Assembly (NCBI GenBank): GCA_902826815.1
Contig: CADEGF010000023.1
Span: 39,316 to 93,171, forward strand
Direction of reading: 5' to 3'
DNA length: 53,856 bases
Source of the DNA: an uncultured Mycobacteriaceae bacterium
Lineage (GTDB): Bacteria > Actinomycetota > Actinomycetes > Mycobacteriales > Mycobacteriaceae
Shown: positions 6,647-15,636 of the stretch, one piece after another
How the letters are laid out: every line of letters starts with the position of its first letter
How positions within the stretch are numbered: position 1 is the first letter of the stretch
Notes under the pieces: model-generated
Told to the model about the DNA's origin: nothing
Seen by the model: the letters and a program-made list of their open reading frames with translations, nothing else
Database searches by the model: none
Made by a program: the position numbers and the translations under genes

Positions 6647-9600
6647 GTACCGCACGCCGCACCGTCGGCTTCAACTTTCTCGAAGAGCCCGAACTGCCCG
6701 GCCCGCAGGTGACCGAAACGCAGGCCGAGCAGATCGTCGAGAAGCATTACGGGATCACGGCCCGGGCCAAGCTGCTCGGCAGCAACCAGGACTGCAATTT
6801 CGTCATCTACGACGCCAGCGACGACATCGTCGGAATCCTCAAGATCGCGAATCCCGCCTTCAACGCAACGGAATTGGACGCCCAGGACGCCGCAGCGGAC
6901 CGGATCGCCGAGGCCGAGCCTGCGCTGCGTATCGCGGTGCCGCTGCCGAACCTCGCAGGCGAGAAGTGCACCGCGATAACGGGTCTGCTCGACAAGACCG
7001 CGTACGTTCGGCTGCTGCGGTTTCTGCCAGGCGGCACCCTGTACGAATCGGGCTACCTGCCGCCCGCCGCCGTCGCGGGCCTCGGCGAGGTGGCCGCGCG
7101 AGTGAGCCGCGCGCTGGCCGGGTTCACCCATCCGGGACTCGACCGTGCCCTGCAGTGGGACCTTCGCTACGGCGCGGACGTTGTCACGCAACTGGCTTCC
7201 CACGTCACCGACCCGTCGCGGCGGGCCACGGCCGAGGACGCGGCGGCTGCCGCATGGGCGCGGATCAGCCCGTTCGCCGACCGGCTGCCCCGGCAGGCCA
7301 CACATCTCGACCTGACCGATGCCAACCTCGTCGTGACCCGCGGTGTCGGTGGGGACCCCCACCCCGACGGCGTCATTGATTTCGGCGACCTGTCGCACTC
7401 CTGGGCGGTTTCGGAACTGGCGATCACGGTGTCCTCGGTGCTCGGCCATCCGGGAAGCGATCCGACGTCGATCCTGCCCGGGGTGAGGGCATTTCACGCG
7501 ATCCGCCCGTTGAGCGCCGACGAGGCCGAAGTGCTGTGGCCGTTACTGGTGCTCCGCACGGCCGTGCTGATCGTCAGCGGTGCACAACAGGCCGTCCTCG
7601 ATCCCGACAACGCCTACGTCAGCGGGCAGTCCGTCGTCGAGATCCGGATGTTCGAGCAGGCCACCTCCATCCCGGTCGACGTGATGACCGCAGTGATCAA
7701 GGCGGACCTCGGGCTTGCGGGTGAGCCGGTCGTGGTTTCGGTCGACGCTCCGCTCATCGATGGCCTCGATCAGGACTCGGCGGTGACGCTGGATCTGTCG
7801 TCGCAGTCGGATGCGTACGACGACGCGTTCGTGCCGGGCGGATGGCTGCGGCCCGACGTCGAAGACGAACTCGCAAGGGAGGCAGTCGATAACGGCGCCA
7901 CCCTGGTGGTAACCCGATTCGGTCAGCCACGGCTGGCCTGCGCCCGTCCGCTGAGCCAGGACAGTCCCGACGTGGTGCCGACGGGCATCAGCCTCTGGCC
8001 CGCGACGGATGTCCGGGCAGCGGCGCCATGGGACGGCGAGGTCGTCGATACGGTTGAGCGCAGCATCACGCTGCGCGGCGGCGGCCATCAATTGACGCTG
8101 TCCGGCGTCACCCCGGTCGCGACGCCGGGTGACCGGTTGCGCGCAGGTGATCTGCTGGCCGACATGTCCGCGGCCCGCTGGGCGCAGGCACGTGTGCAGC
8201 CCGTCGATGCACCGCAGGCGCCGCAGCTCACCACTGCAGAACTCGCGAAGGGATGGCTTGCGCTCAGCCGAGACCCGCGCCCGCTGTTGGGACTTCCCGA
8301 CCTGCCCGAAACACACCGCGACGACGACCTGCTGGCCCGGCGCGACGACAGCTTCGCGCCGGTGCAGGAGCACTACTACGCAAGGCCGCCGCAGATCGAA
8401 CGCGGCTGGCGGCACTTCCTGATGTCGACAGCCGGCCGGTGCTACCTCGACATGGTCAACAACGTCACGGTCCTCGGTCACGCGCACCCACGCGTCGCCG
8501 ACACCGCATCACGACAGCTGCGGAAGCTGAACACCAACTCGCGCTTCAACTACGAAGCGGTGGTGAAGTTCAGCGAGCGGCTCGCCGCCATGCTGCCTGA
8601 ACCTCTGGACACGGTGTTCCTGGTGAACTCTGGTTCGGAGGCAAGCGATTTGGCGCTACGGCTGGCGATGGCGGCGACCGGCAGACGCGACATCGTCGCG
8701 GTTCGCGAGGCCTACCACGGGTGGACGTACGGCACCGACGCGGTGTCGACATCGGTTGCCGACAATCCGAATGCCCTTGCCACCCGGCCTGACTGGGTGC
8801 ACACCGTGGAGTCGCCGAACAGCTTCCGCGGCAAGTACCGCGGCGCCGACGCCAATCGTTACGCCGTTGACGCGGTCGCCCAGATTCAGGAGCTGATCGC
8901 CGATGGACGGGCACCCGCCGGGTTCATCGCCGAATCCGTGTACGGCAACGCAGGCGGAATGGCGCTACCGGACCGCTACCTGGAGCAGGTGTATGCGGCG
9001 GTGCGCGGCGGAGGCGGCCTGGCCATCGCCGACGAGGTCCAGGTCGCGTACGGCCGGTTGGGCAACTGGTTCTGGGGCTTCCAACAGCAGGACGTCGTGC
9101 CCGACATCGTCTCGGTGGCGAAATCCACCGGCAACGGCTCGCCGCTCGGCGCAGTGATCACCAGCCGCGACATCGCTGACCGGTTCCGCAGCCAGGGCTA
9201 CTTCTTCTCGTCCACCGGTGGGAGCCCGCTGTCCTGCGCGATCGGTATCACCGTCCTCGACACCCTGCGCGATGAGAAGCTGCAACAGAACGCGGCGCAG
9301 GTCGGCGCGCACCTGAAGGCGAGACTGCAAGCGCTGCAGGACAAACACCCGATCATCGGCACCGTGCACGGCATCGGGCTGTATCTGGGTGTCGAGATGG
9401 TCCGCGACAGGGACACCCTCGAGCCTGCCGTCGAGGAGACCGCGGCGATCTGTAACCGGATGCTCGAACTCGGTGTGGTGATCCAGCCGACGGGCGATTA
9501 CATGAACATTCTCAAGACCAAGCCGCCGCTGTGCATCGACGTCGAGGGCGCGGACTTCTACGCCGACGCGCTGGATCGGGTGCTCACCGAAGGCTTTTAG
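6643..9600 (+). CDS. Fusion: APH-type kinase, M23-like domain, class III aminotransferase
   Basis: A 985-residue three-part protein. Residues about 35-340 are an aminoglycoside-phosphotransferase-like kinase: Brenner motif HLDLTDANLV from residue 221, metal motif IDFGDLSHSW shortly after. Residues about 430-530 resemble the M23/hybrid-barrel module found in such fusions (APWDGEVVDTVERS, GDRLRAGDLLADM). Residues about 565-985 are a PLP class III aminotransferase, with the Schiff-base Lys at about 827 in VAKSTGNGSPLG. Similar kinase plus phospholyase pairs act on amino alcohols or hydroxylysine (hydroxylysine kinase with 5-phosphohydroxylysine phospholyase; ethanolamine-phosphate phospholyase). 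Phosphorylation then PLP-dependent elimination in one chain is therefore a reasonable inference. The actual substrate is unknown. Confidence 0.85.
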   Translation: MSTARRTVGFNFLEEPELPGPQVTETQAEQIVEKHYGITARAKLLGSNQDCNFVIYDASDDIVGILKIANPAFNATELDAQDAAADRIAEAEPALRIAVPLPNLAGEKCTAITGLLDKTAYVRLLRFLPGGTLYESGYLPPAAVAGLGEVAARVSRALAGFTHPGLDRALQWDLRYGADVVTQLASHVTDPSRRATAEDAAAAAWARISPFADRLPRQATHLDLTDANLVVTRGVGGDPHPDGVIDFGDLSHSWAVSELAITVSSVLGHPGSDPTSILPGVRAFHAIRPLSADEAEVLWPLLVLRTAVLIVSGAQQAVLDPDNAYVSGQSVVEIRMFEQATSIPVDVMTAVIKADLGLAGEPVVVSVDAPLIDGLDQDSAVTLDLSSQSDAYDDAFVPGGWLRPDVEDELAREAVDNGATLVVTRFGQPRLACARPLSQDSPDVVPTGISLWPATDVRAAAPWDGEVVDTVERSITLRGGGHQLTLSGVTPVATPGDRLRAGDLLADMSAARWAQARVQPVDAPQAPQLTTAELAKGWLALSRDPRPLLGLPDLPETHRDDDLLARRDDSFAPVQEHYYARPPQIERGWRHFLMSTAGRCYLDMVNNVTVLGHAHPRVADTASRQLRKLNTNSRFNYEAVVKFSERLAAMLPEPLDTVFLVNSGSEASDLALRLAMAATGRRDIVAVREAYHGWTYGTDAVSTSVADNPNALATRPDWVHTVESPNSFRGKYRGADANRYAVDAVAQIQELIADGRAPAGFIAESVYGNAGGMALPDRYLEQVYAAVRGGGGLAIADEVQVAYGRLGNWFWGFQQQDVVPDIVSVAKSTGNGSPLGAVITSRDIADRFRSQGYFFSSTGGSPLSCAIGITVLDTLRDEKLQQNAAQVGAHLKARLQALQDKHPIIGTVHGIGLYLGVEMVRDRDTLEPAVEETAAICNRMLELGVVIQPTGDYMNILKTKPPLCIDVEGADFYADALDRVLTEGF

Positions 9601-9619
9601 CGGCTTCAGTTTGCCTCGC

Positions 9620-9675
9620 GAGCAGACGCGAAAACCCCCAAAAATCGCGGTTTCTGGGGGTTTTCGCGTCTGCTC
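9620..9675. terminator. 21-bp perfect palindrome between convergent genes (repeat copy 1)
   Basis: Two perfectly complementary 21-nt arms (9620-9640 and 9655-9675) surround a 14-nt loop. The outer arm reads GAGCAGACGCG and the inner arm is a C-run/G-run flanked by A4/T4. It follows the aminotransferase stop by 19 bp and its right end overlaps the stop of the transporter gene, so a hairpin would form at the end of both transcripts. A related palindrome lies at 16029-16088. Confidence 0.7.
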
Positions 9676-10414
9676 AGCGGGCTTCGGTCGAGGAGGTCTC
9701 GGCTCCCCCGACACCGACGGTCGGCGCAGCGGCGGCAGGGCGCATCACCGCAGGACGGAACCGCTGCGGGAGTGCGCGTAGCACCGCTCCGATGAGCACC
9801 ACGACACCGAGCGAGATGGCGACCATCGCCACGCCCGCCAGCGCGGGGAAGAAGCTGTCAAGCAACATGAAGGCGCCGAAGACGACGAACAGGGCAGCGG
9901 CGGTGATCTGAATGAACCGCTCGGGAAGGTGCTTACCCGCGATGGCGCCGACAAGAATGGCCAGCGCGTCGGCGGCCACCATTCCCAGCGTCGAGCCGAT
10001 CCAGACGCCGACCCAGTCGTTGTCGGCGGCAAGTGTCACCGTCGCGAGCATCGTCTTGTCGCCGAGTTCGGCGAGGAGGAAAGCCGAGGTGACCGCGAAG
10101 AATGCCGGTGCGGTGGAGCGCTGGGCACGTGTCGCCTCGTCATCGGAGAGGCTGTCGCCCCGCAACGTCCACAACCCGAACAGGACGAACGCCACCCCGG
10201 CGAGGATGCCCAGCAGGTGTGTCGGCAGCGCCGCACCGAGGTAATGGCCGACCGCGACCGAGATGAGGTGAATCGCCGTGGTCGCGACGGTGATCCCGCC
10301 AAGCACCACCCACCAGCTGTGACGCAGCGCGAACGTCATCGCCATCAGCTGCGATTTGTCGCCCAGCTCGGCGACGAAGATGACGGCGAAGCTCAGCAGC
10401 ACGGCTGCGAACAC
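9674..10414 (-). CDS. TMEM165/GDT1 (UPF0016) family cation transporter
   Basis: A 246-residue polytopic membrane protein with two copies of the family signature: FVAELGDKSQLMAM near residue 15 and LAELGDKTMLATV near residue 115. The halves each carry about three transmembrane helices, the known inverted-repeat design of GDT1 proteins that move Mn2+, Ca2+ or H+. GTG start with GAGGAG 6 nt upstream. The leader carries a yybP-ykoY manganese riboswitch, which strongly favours a Mn2+-export role. It ends in the palindromic terminator shared with the convergent gene. Confidence 0.88.
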   Translation of the reverse strand: MFAAVLLSFAVIFVAELGDKSQLMAMTFALRHSWWVVLGGITVATTAIHLISVAVGHYLGAALPTHLLGILAGVAFVLFGLWTLRGDSLSDDEATRAQRSTAPAFFAVTSAFLLAELGDKTMLATVTLAADNDWVGVWIGSTLGMVAADALAILVGAIAGKHLPERFIQITAAALFVVFGAFMLLDSFFPALAGVAMVAISLGVVVLIGAVLRALPQRFRPAVMRPAAAAPTVGVGGAETSSTEAR

Positions 10415-10457
10415 CTAGGTCTCCTCGGTCGGAGGCTGCTGATCGGAGGAATCTTCG

Positions 10458-10501
10458 AAAAACGCCTCCGGCCGGCAACCGATACGGTCTACGGCCGAAG
10501 G
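10458..10501 (-). terminator. Intrinsic terminator of the Mn riboswitch expression platform
   Basis: On the minus strand CCTTCGGCCG (10501-10492) can pair with CGGCCGGAGG (10474-10465), 10 pairs with one G-U, followed by CG and five T. The 5' half of this stem contains CCTTCG, which is also the 3' strand of aptamer helix P1. Terminator and ligand-bound aptamer are therefore mutually exclusive. The predicted behaviour is termination without Mn2+ and read-through with Mn2+. Confidence 0.7.
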
Positions 10502-10589
10502 TCTCGCCCACCGACCTCTCGGCCGGTTCGGGAACCGGGTCCAGCAGGACCAGTGTGTCGATTACCCGATTGGGGGCTACTCCCCTTCG
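10496..10589 (-). ncRNA. yybP-ykoY manganese riboswitch aptamer
   Basis: The leader of the transporter gene carries the family hallmarks: P1 formed by CGAAGG/CCTTCG, the conserved GGGGAGTAGCC right after the 5' strand, and GGCGAGACC right before the 3' strand, with internal hairpins between. The aptamer is about 94 nt. This family binds Mn2+ and commonly precedes Mn exporters, matching the GDT1-type gene downstream. Identification is by motif recognition, not a covariance search. Confidence 0.85.
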
Positions 10590-10598
10590 CTGGAACCC

Positions 10599-10628
10599 AT
10601 GTTACAGATACCTCTGCGCGACCCGCAA
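10599..10628 (-). promoter_or_regulatory. Promoter for the riboswitch-transporter transcript
   Basis: On the minus strand TTGCGG (-35, 10628-10623) is followed after 18 nt by TAACAT (-10, 10604-10599). The expected start is about 7 nt further on, just ahead of the first base of helix P1. The region from here to 10757, between the transporter leader and the regulator's stop, shows nothing else recognisable. Confidence 0.5.
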
Positions 10629-10757
10629 CTCGACCGGATTGAAATGCGCTCTGCCGCAATAAGTTTGAGCACCCCGTTACAATTCTTCGGGTACCCGTAA
10701 ATTAGCGGCAGCGTTGCCGGAGTTCCCGATATGGATAGCCGCCGCTACTGTGAGCAG

Positions 10758-13376
10758 TCAGTCCGCGGCGGTCGGGCCTTTCCGGATGATGGCGGCCAGC
10801 TCCTCGCGCGAGTTCGCGCCGACGCGCTGGCAGGCGCGATACAGATGGCCCTCGACACTGCGGACAGACATGAACAGCCGCTTCGCGATGTCCTTGTTCG
10901 ACATGCCGGCGACGGCGAGCTCGACGATTTCACGCTGCCGCTCGGTGAGCGGGTGCCCCGTCGGACTCCGCAGCGCGGGCGTGCTCAGGCCACCGCACTC
11001 GTCGGAAAGCCCCTGCGCGATCGCCGCCGCGTACAGCCGACGCCTGCGCAGCTGATTCTGCGAGAACGCCACCGCCGCCTGCGCGGCAGCATCGGCGGCC
11101 GTGGCCTTGTCGCCGAGCGCCTGGTACTCGTTCGACGCCGCGAGCAGACCTTCGCCATCCTTGGCCGCCAGCGATTCCACATGGCGCGCAACGGCATCGG
11201 CCAGCGGCAGCGACAATTCGTCGGCAAGCGCGCGCGCCCTGTTCGCCATGGACGCGTCGCCCCACTGGGCCGCTACCTGCATACAGATCAACTCGTGGGT
11301 GGGCTGACCCCGGTCGCGCGCATTGGCGGCTGCCTGGAGAACGGTTCCCACCGCGTCGGACAGATATCCGCCCGCCGCGAGTGCCCATCCGGTCGCGATC
11401 GCCAAAGCGGTGTGCATGTACACGTAGGTGTCCGGCACATTCTCGCGCGCCTCTTCGAGGGCGGCATTCGCCTCGGCCGACTGGCCGAGCTTGGCGTGTA
11501 CCTCCGTCAGCGCAAAGCAGGTCGCAGGCCGCAAACCGGTTGTGATGCTGTGGTGTTCGACGCCCGCCAGCGCTTCGTGTAGAAGCTTTGCCGCGCCGGG
11601 CAGGTCTCCGCGCATGAGATCGGACTGACCCAGCAGGAACACCAGGTTGGCGTAGGCCAGGCCAGGAACGTCGTTGACGGAGTCGGCCATCTGCTTGGCG
11701 AGCTTCGCGCAGTCGTCGATTCGGCCGGTGAGCCTGCAGGCGCGGGCATAGACGCCACCGAACCAGAACCGCAGATGCGCGGTCTGAAACGACGTCGACG
11801 CACGGTCGAGGGCCCGGTCTGCGACGGCCGTCAGCTCATCTCCCCGGCCGAGCGCGCCGAGCGACATCGCCAACGCGAACGATGCCATCATCGCGTGAAA
11901 GTCGCCGAGCTGCTGCGAATCCAGTGCGGCGGTGGCCTTTTCGACAGCGAGCTCGCAGTGGCCGTAGACCGCGTCGACACACGCTTCCACCGCTGCGCGG
12001 GACGCCTGCTCGGTCGGCGTCTCCTGGCCGCCGGTGAGGCCCTCGAGGATGACCGCGGCGTCGGTCGGCCTGCCAAGTGTCCAGATCAGATTGGCCGCGC
12101 GCACGGTCGACCACCGGTGCATATCCTCGTTGCCCTCGGCGGTGATCTCCTTGAGGAACTTCTCGGCGTCGTCGCCTCGGCCGCGCAGCACCAGGTTCAT
12201 GGCCTGCACGCCGGGCGCTTCAGCGGCGCCCGCCGACACGGCGGCTCCGGCGAATCGGTCTGCCAGATCGAGGTCGAGAAGTGTCATCGCGAAGCGCGCG
12301 GCATCGACGAAGAGATCGGGGTCGGCAGGAAGGTCAGACTCGAGCGTGAGCAGGGCGCGCCGCACCGTGGATTGCATGTCGACATCGGGTTTTTCACCGA
12401 GGCCCTGGGCCAACTTCCCGCGAATCCGGGACAGGTACATCTCACCCGCGGCGGACCGCCGGAGCTCGCCGTAGAGCGGATGCGCCAGCCGGGCCATCCG
12501 CTCGTTACCGGAGCGTTCGACGTTGACCAGGCGCATCTGCTCGGCCGATTCCAGGTCGGAGCGGTCGGCCACCGTGCACAGCACATCGACGGCCAACGGC
12601 TCGCACTGCGACAACGTGTCGACGACGAGCGCCACTCCGTCGGACAGCTCACCCAATTGCCTGCCCACCATGTCGGTGATGTTCTGCGACACCGCAACTC
12701 GCTCATCCCACATCCACACCCCGGCGACCTGGCGCATCCGCCCCGCAGCGACCTGATCGCTCAGCAGTTGCCGAAGGAACAGGGCATTACCGCCGGTGAG
12801 CTTCCAAAACCGTTGCGCGCTACGGGCGTCGACCGGCCCGTCGAGGGTCGCTTCGATCAGGCTGCGGGTCCCCTTCTCCGAGAGCGGCTCGAGGTCGAGG
12901 CGGACAAGCAGGCCGTCTTTCCACAACGCGGTAACAGCGTCGGGCTCAGGCTCTCCGGTACGCACGGTGACGACCAGTCGCGGCCCTCGAGTCTGCGCGA
13001 GCTGGTGCACGACGTGGGCGGACAGTCCGTCCAGCAGGTGGGCGTCGTCGACGCCGATCAGGACCTTGCCCTGGCGCTGTTGCGCGATAAAAGAATTGAT
13101 GAGACGGCCGACATCGGGCATCGAACCGGATGCCGTGTCGGTGATGGAACCCGTGAAGGCGCCGAGCGGCAGCGGACGCGCCGACTCGGTTCCAGTGATC
13201 CAGTTCGTCCGCTCACCGGAGGCCTGTGCGCGAGCCAGCACCTCGCGGGCCAATCGCGTCTTGCCGACGCCTGCCGCACCACAGATCACGACGCCGCAGT
13301 GGCTGCCCGCCCCACTGAGCGCACGACGAATCGCCCCGAGTTCGCTGTCGCGCCCCGTCAGCAGATCCGCGGTCAT
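10758..13376 (-). CDS. LuxR-family regulator with N-terminal AAA/STAND ATPase
   Basis: A roughly 872-residue regulator of the large LuxR (LAL-like) type. An N-terminal P-loop GAAGVGKTRLAREVL (Walker A) is followed by a Walker B-like segment KVLIGVDDAHLLDGL. Next comes a long helical, TPR-like middle (residues about 350-800). The C-terminal LuxR helix-turn-helix is LTERQREIVELAVAGMSNKD then RSVEGHLYRACQRVGA. The start at 13376 is preferred because GGAGG lies 7 nt upstream; the frame could begin at 13418 but has no ribosome site there. The ligand and target genes are unknown. It lies 105 bp downstream of a TetR gene on the same strand. Confidence 0.88.
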   Translation of the reverse strand: MTADLLTGRDSELGAIRRALSGAGSHCGVVICGAAGVGKTRLAREVLARAQASGERTNWITGTESARPLPLGAFTGSITDTASGSMPDVGRLINSFIAQQRQGKVLIGVDDAHLLDGLSAHVVHQLAQTRGPRLVVTVRTGEPEPDAVTALWKDGLLVRLDLEPLSEKGTRSLIEATLDGPVDARSAQRFWKLTGGNALFLRQLLSDQVAAGRMRQVAGVWMWDERVAVSQNITDMVGRQLGELSDGVALVVDTLSQCEPLAVDVLCTVADRSDLESAEQMRLVNVERSGNERMARLAHPLYGELRRSAAGEMYLSRIRGKLAQGLGEKPDVDMQSTVRRALLTLESDLPADPDLFVDAARFAMTLLDLDLADRFAGAAVSAGAAEAPGVQAMNLVLRGRGDDAEKFLKEITAEGNEDMHRWSTVRAANLIWTLGRPTDAAVILEGLTGGQETPTEQASRAAVEACVDAVYGHCELAVEKATAALDSQQLGDFHAMMASFALAMSLGALGRGDELTAVADRALDRASTSFQTAHLRFWFGGVYARACRLTGRIDDCAKLAKQMADSVNDVPGLAYANLVFLLGQSDLMRGDLPGAAKLLHEALAGVEHHSITTGLRPATCFALTEVHAKLGQSAEANAALEEARENVPDTYVYMHTALAIATGWALAAGGYLSDAVGTVLQAAANARDRGQPTHELICMQVAAQWGDASMANRARALADELSLPLADAVARHVESLAAKDGEGLLAASNEYQALGDKATAADAAAQAAVAFSQNQLRRRRLYAAAIAQGLSDECGGLSTPALRSPTGHPLTERQREIVELAVAGMSNKDIAKRLFMSVRSVEGHLYRACQRVGANSREELAAIIRKGPTAAD

Positions 13377-13481
13377 GTCACCGCCTCCGGCAAGACCATG
13401 CGCCCCTCCGCCGGTCATGGACTGTTTTACGCGCTAAGCATAGGGCTCCACCGCTGACGAGACCGGTAATTGACGACGCAA

Positions 13482-14105
13482 TTAATGGTTCGCTCCACCG
13501 GACGTTCCGACGCCCAGCTCGGACGTGAAGTACGCCCGTGCAATGTGCTTGGCTTCGCTGGAGGGAACGGCTCTGACGACCATCTGCGCGCCGAGGCCGT
13601 CGATCATGGTCAACAGGCGCCGCGCCGAAACATCGGCGTCTGCCACGTGAAACTCACCGGAGCTGACGCCAGAGCGAACGATCTCGGCGATGCATGCGAG
13701 CCATTCGACGGTCAACGTGTTGGCCACTTCGGCCAGCGCGATATTGCGTCTGCCCAGGCTCCACGCCTCGAGCCAGAGAGCGCTGGCGTCCTCGCTGGAC
13801 TCATCGAGCACGTAATCCATCAGCGTGTCCATCTTCGCGGTCGGCGAATCGACGGCAGCCACCCGCGAGCGCGCCTCGGCCAGATCGGCGTCCGCGGAGG
13901 CCGTGAACGCCGCGATGATCAGCTGCTCCGCGGACGAGAAATAGTGGCTGACCAGACCCGGCGTCACGCCGAGATCGGTGGCCACCCGCCGCAGCGTCAC
14001 CGCGGAAAGCCCCTCGTCGGCGCTGATCTCGACAGCCTTGGCGAGCAGCTCGCCGTGGCGTTCGGCGGGCAGCTTCCGCTTCGCGTCACGCACCTGGACG
14101 GTCAA
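13482..14105 (-). CDS. TetR-family regulator (BetI-like), divergent from the permease
   Basis: A 207-residue protein with HTH LLAKAVEISADEGLSAVTLRRVATDLGV and GLVSHYFSSAEQLI. The C-terminal domain (YVLDESSEDASALWLEAWSLGRRN) is of the BetI/TetR_C type. The start is TTG with GGAG about 8 nt upstream. It is divergent from the NCS1 permease operon, which it probably represses in response to the transported base or a breakdown product. A direct repeat in the shared region may be its site. Confidence 0.83.
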   Translation of the reverse strand: MTVQVRDAKRKLPAERHGELLAKAVEISADEGLSAVTLRRVATDLGVTPGLVSHYFSSAEQLIIAAFTASADADLAEARSRVAAVDSPTAKMDTLMDYVLDESSEDASALWLEAWSLGRRNIALAEVANTLTVEWLACIAEIVRSGVSSGEFHVADADVSARRLLTMIDGLGAQMVVRAVPSSEAKHIARAYFTSELGVGTSGGANH

Positions 14106-14154
14106 TTTCTCGTTCTCCTATCGATGACCTCTTGACGAACTCGATTTCTTATTG

Positions 14155-14172
14155 AACACTACATCAACACTA
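14155..14172. promoter_or_regulatory. Direct repeat AACACTA x2, candidate operator
   Basis: Two exact AACACTA heptamers begin at 14155 and 14166, 11 bp apart (one helical turn), in the AT-rich stretch between the divergent TetR and permease genes. TTGACG at 14132-14137 could be a -35 element for the permease. The direct-repeat arrangement is less usual for TetR proteins than a palindrome, so the call is tentative. Confidence 0.3.
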
Positions 14173-14208
14173 TTGAAGTACCCGTCAACAAGCCGAATCG
14201 AGCAGCTC

Positions 14209-15636
14209 ATGACCGCAACACTCCCCGCCTCCGCCGCCTCCACCGCCGAGGACCGCATCGGCGCGGTCGAAGCAGCAGGCGTCGAATACCTACCCGAGGA
14301 CGCCCGCGACTCGGGCCCGCGCAACCTGTCTGCGGTGTTCCTCGGCGCGAATCTGACTTGGACGAACGTCGTCTTCGGCGCCTTCGCGATCCTGTTCGGC
14401 CTGAGCTTCTGGCAGACGGTCACCTCGATGGCCGTCGGTACCGCCGTCGGCACGCTGGCCGTCCTGCCCACCGCGATCATCGGGCCGCGCACCGGCACCA
14501 ACATGACCGTGTCCAGTGGCGCGTTCTTCGGCATCCGCGGGCGGTTCATCGGGTCCGGGCTTGCGCTGGCGATCGCCCTCGCCTTCGCCGCGGTCACGGT
14601 GTGGACCAGTGGCGACGCCCTTGTCGCCGCCGGCCATCGCCTGCTCGGCACATCGGAGAGCGACATCGTGCATGCCATCGCGTACGCCGCAGTCGCCGCG
14701 CTGATGGTGACGGTGGCGCTCTACGGCCACGCCACAATCGTCGCCATCCAGAAGATCGTCGTGCCGGTCGTCGGCGGGTTGATGATCCTCGGTGTATTCG
14801 CGTTCGCCGCCGGCTTCGACCCCAGCGCGTCGGGCGGTGAATACGCACTGGGCGGCTTCTGGCAGACCTGGGCGCTGTCGGCGGTGCTGTTCGCGGCCGC
14901 GCCGATCTCCTACGGCCCGACCATCGGCGACTACACGCGGCGCATCTCGTCAATCCGGTTCAGCAACAAGCAGATCTGCACCGCACTCGGTGCCGGCATG
15001 TTCATCGGCGTGCTGTTGCCAAGCCTGTTCGGCGCGTTCACGGCGTTGACGTTCGCCAACCCGACGGACTCCTACATCGACGATCTGGTCGCGGCCTCCC
15101 CCGCCTGGTATGTCCTGCCGATCGTGGTGATCTCGTTGTTCGGCGGCATGAGCCAGGGTGTGTTGTGCGTCTACGCCAGCGGCCTCGACCTCGAAGGGCT
15201 GGCGCCGCGGCTGAAGCGCACGCAGACCACGATCATCACCGCCGCCGTCGCGATCGCATTGCTGTACATCGGGGTGTTCGTCTTCGACGCCATCGACTCG
15301 GTGACCGCGATGACCGTTGCGCTCAACGCTGTCATCACGCCGTGGGTGGCGATCCTGGCGATCGGTGCGCTGCGCACCAAATCGTATGACCCCGTTGATC
15401 TTCAGGCGTTCGCACACGGGCGGCGCGGTGGCCGGTACTGGTTCACCGGCGGCTGGAACGTGCCTGCCGTCGCCGCCTGGGTCGTCGGCGCCACGTTCGG
15501 GATCCTGACGGTGAACACCACGCTCTACGTTGGGCCGCTGGCCGATATGGCCGGTGGCGTCGACCTGAGCACCGTCGGGTCAGCCGTGCTTGCGGGCTTG
15601 ATTTACTTCGGTTCACTGCGTTTCATCGAGGCATGA
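14209..15636 (+). CDS. NCS1-family permease (cytosine/purine type)
   Basis: A roughly 475-residue integral membrane protein with about 12 helices. The opening ARDSGPRNLSAVFLGANLTW and SYGPTIGDYTRRIS are typical of cytosine/purine/allantoin NCS1 symporters. I place the start at the ATG at 14209; a TTG at 14152 would add 19 residues, but neither has a strong ribosome site. It is followed by a coupled SnoaL/limonene-epoxide-hydrolase-like gene (ATGA overlap) and is divergent from a TetR gene. The layout suggests a substrate-induced uptake and degradation unit. The exact substrate is open. Confidence 0.8.
   Translation: MTATLPASAASTAEDRIGAVEAAGVEYLPEDARDSGPRNLSAVFLGANLTWTNVVFGAFAILFGLSFWQTVTSMAVGTAVGTLAVLPTAIIGPRTGTNMTVSSGAFFGIRGRFIGSGLALAIALAFAAVTVWTSGDALVAAGHRLLGTSESDIVHAIAYAAVAALMVTVALYGHATIVAIQKIVVPVVGGLMILGVFAFAAGFDPSASGGEYALGGFWQTWALSAVLFAAAPISYGPTIGDYTRRISSIRFSNKQICTALGAGMFIGVLLPSLFGAFTALTFANPTDSYIDDLVAASPAWYVLPIVVISLFGGMSQGVLCVYASGLDLEGLAPRLKRTQTTIITAAVAIALLYIGVFVFDAIDSVTAMTVALNAVITPWVAILAIGALRTKSYDPVDLQAFAHGRRGGRYWFTGGWNVPAVAAWVVGATFGILTVNTTLYVGPLADMAGGVDLSTVGSAVLAGLIYFGSLRFIEA

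Noticed and set aside
6034-7497. 487-residue minus-strand open frame
   Set aside because: It runs antisense across the hydrolase and the kinase part of the fusion; composition is low-complexity and no motif is recognisable.
11775-13457. 560-residue open frame on the plus strand
   Set aside because: It is fully antisense to the LuxR/ATPase gene, which has clear Walker and HTH motifs. The translation is Arg/His/Gln-rich and looks like a GC-bias shadow.
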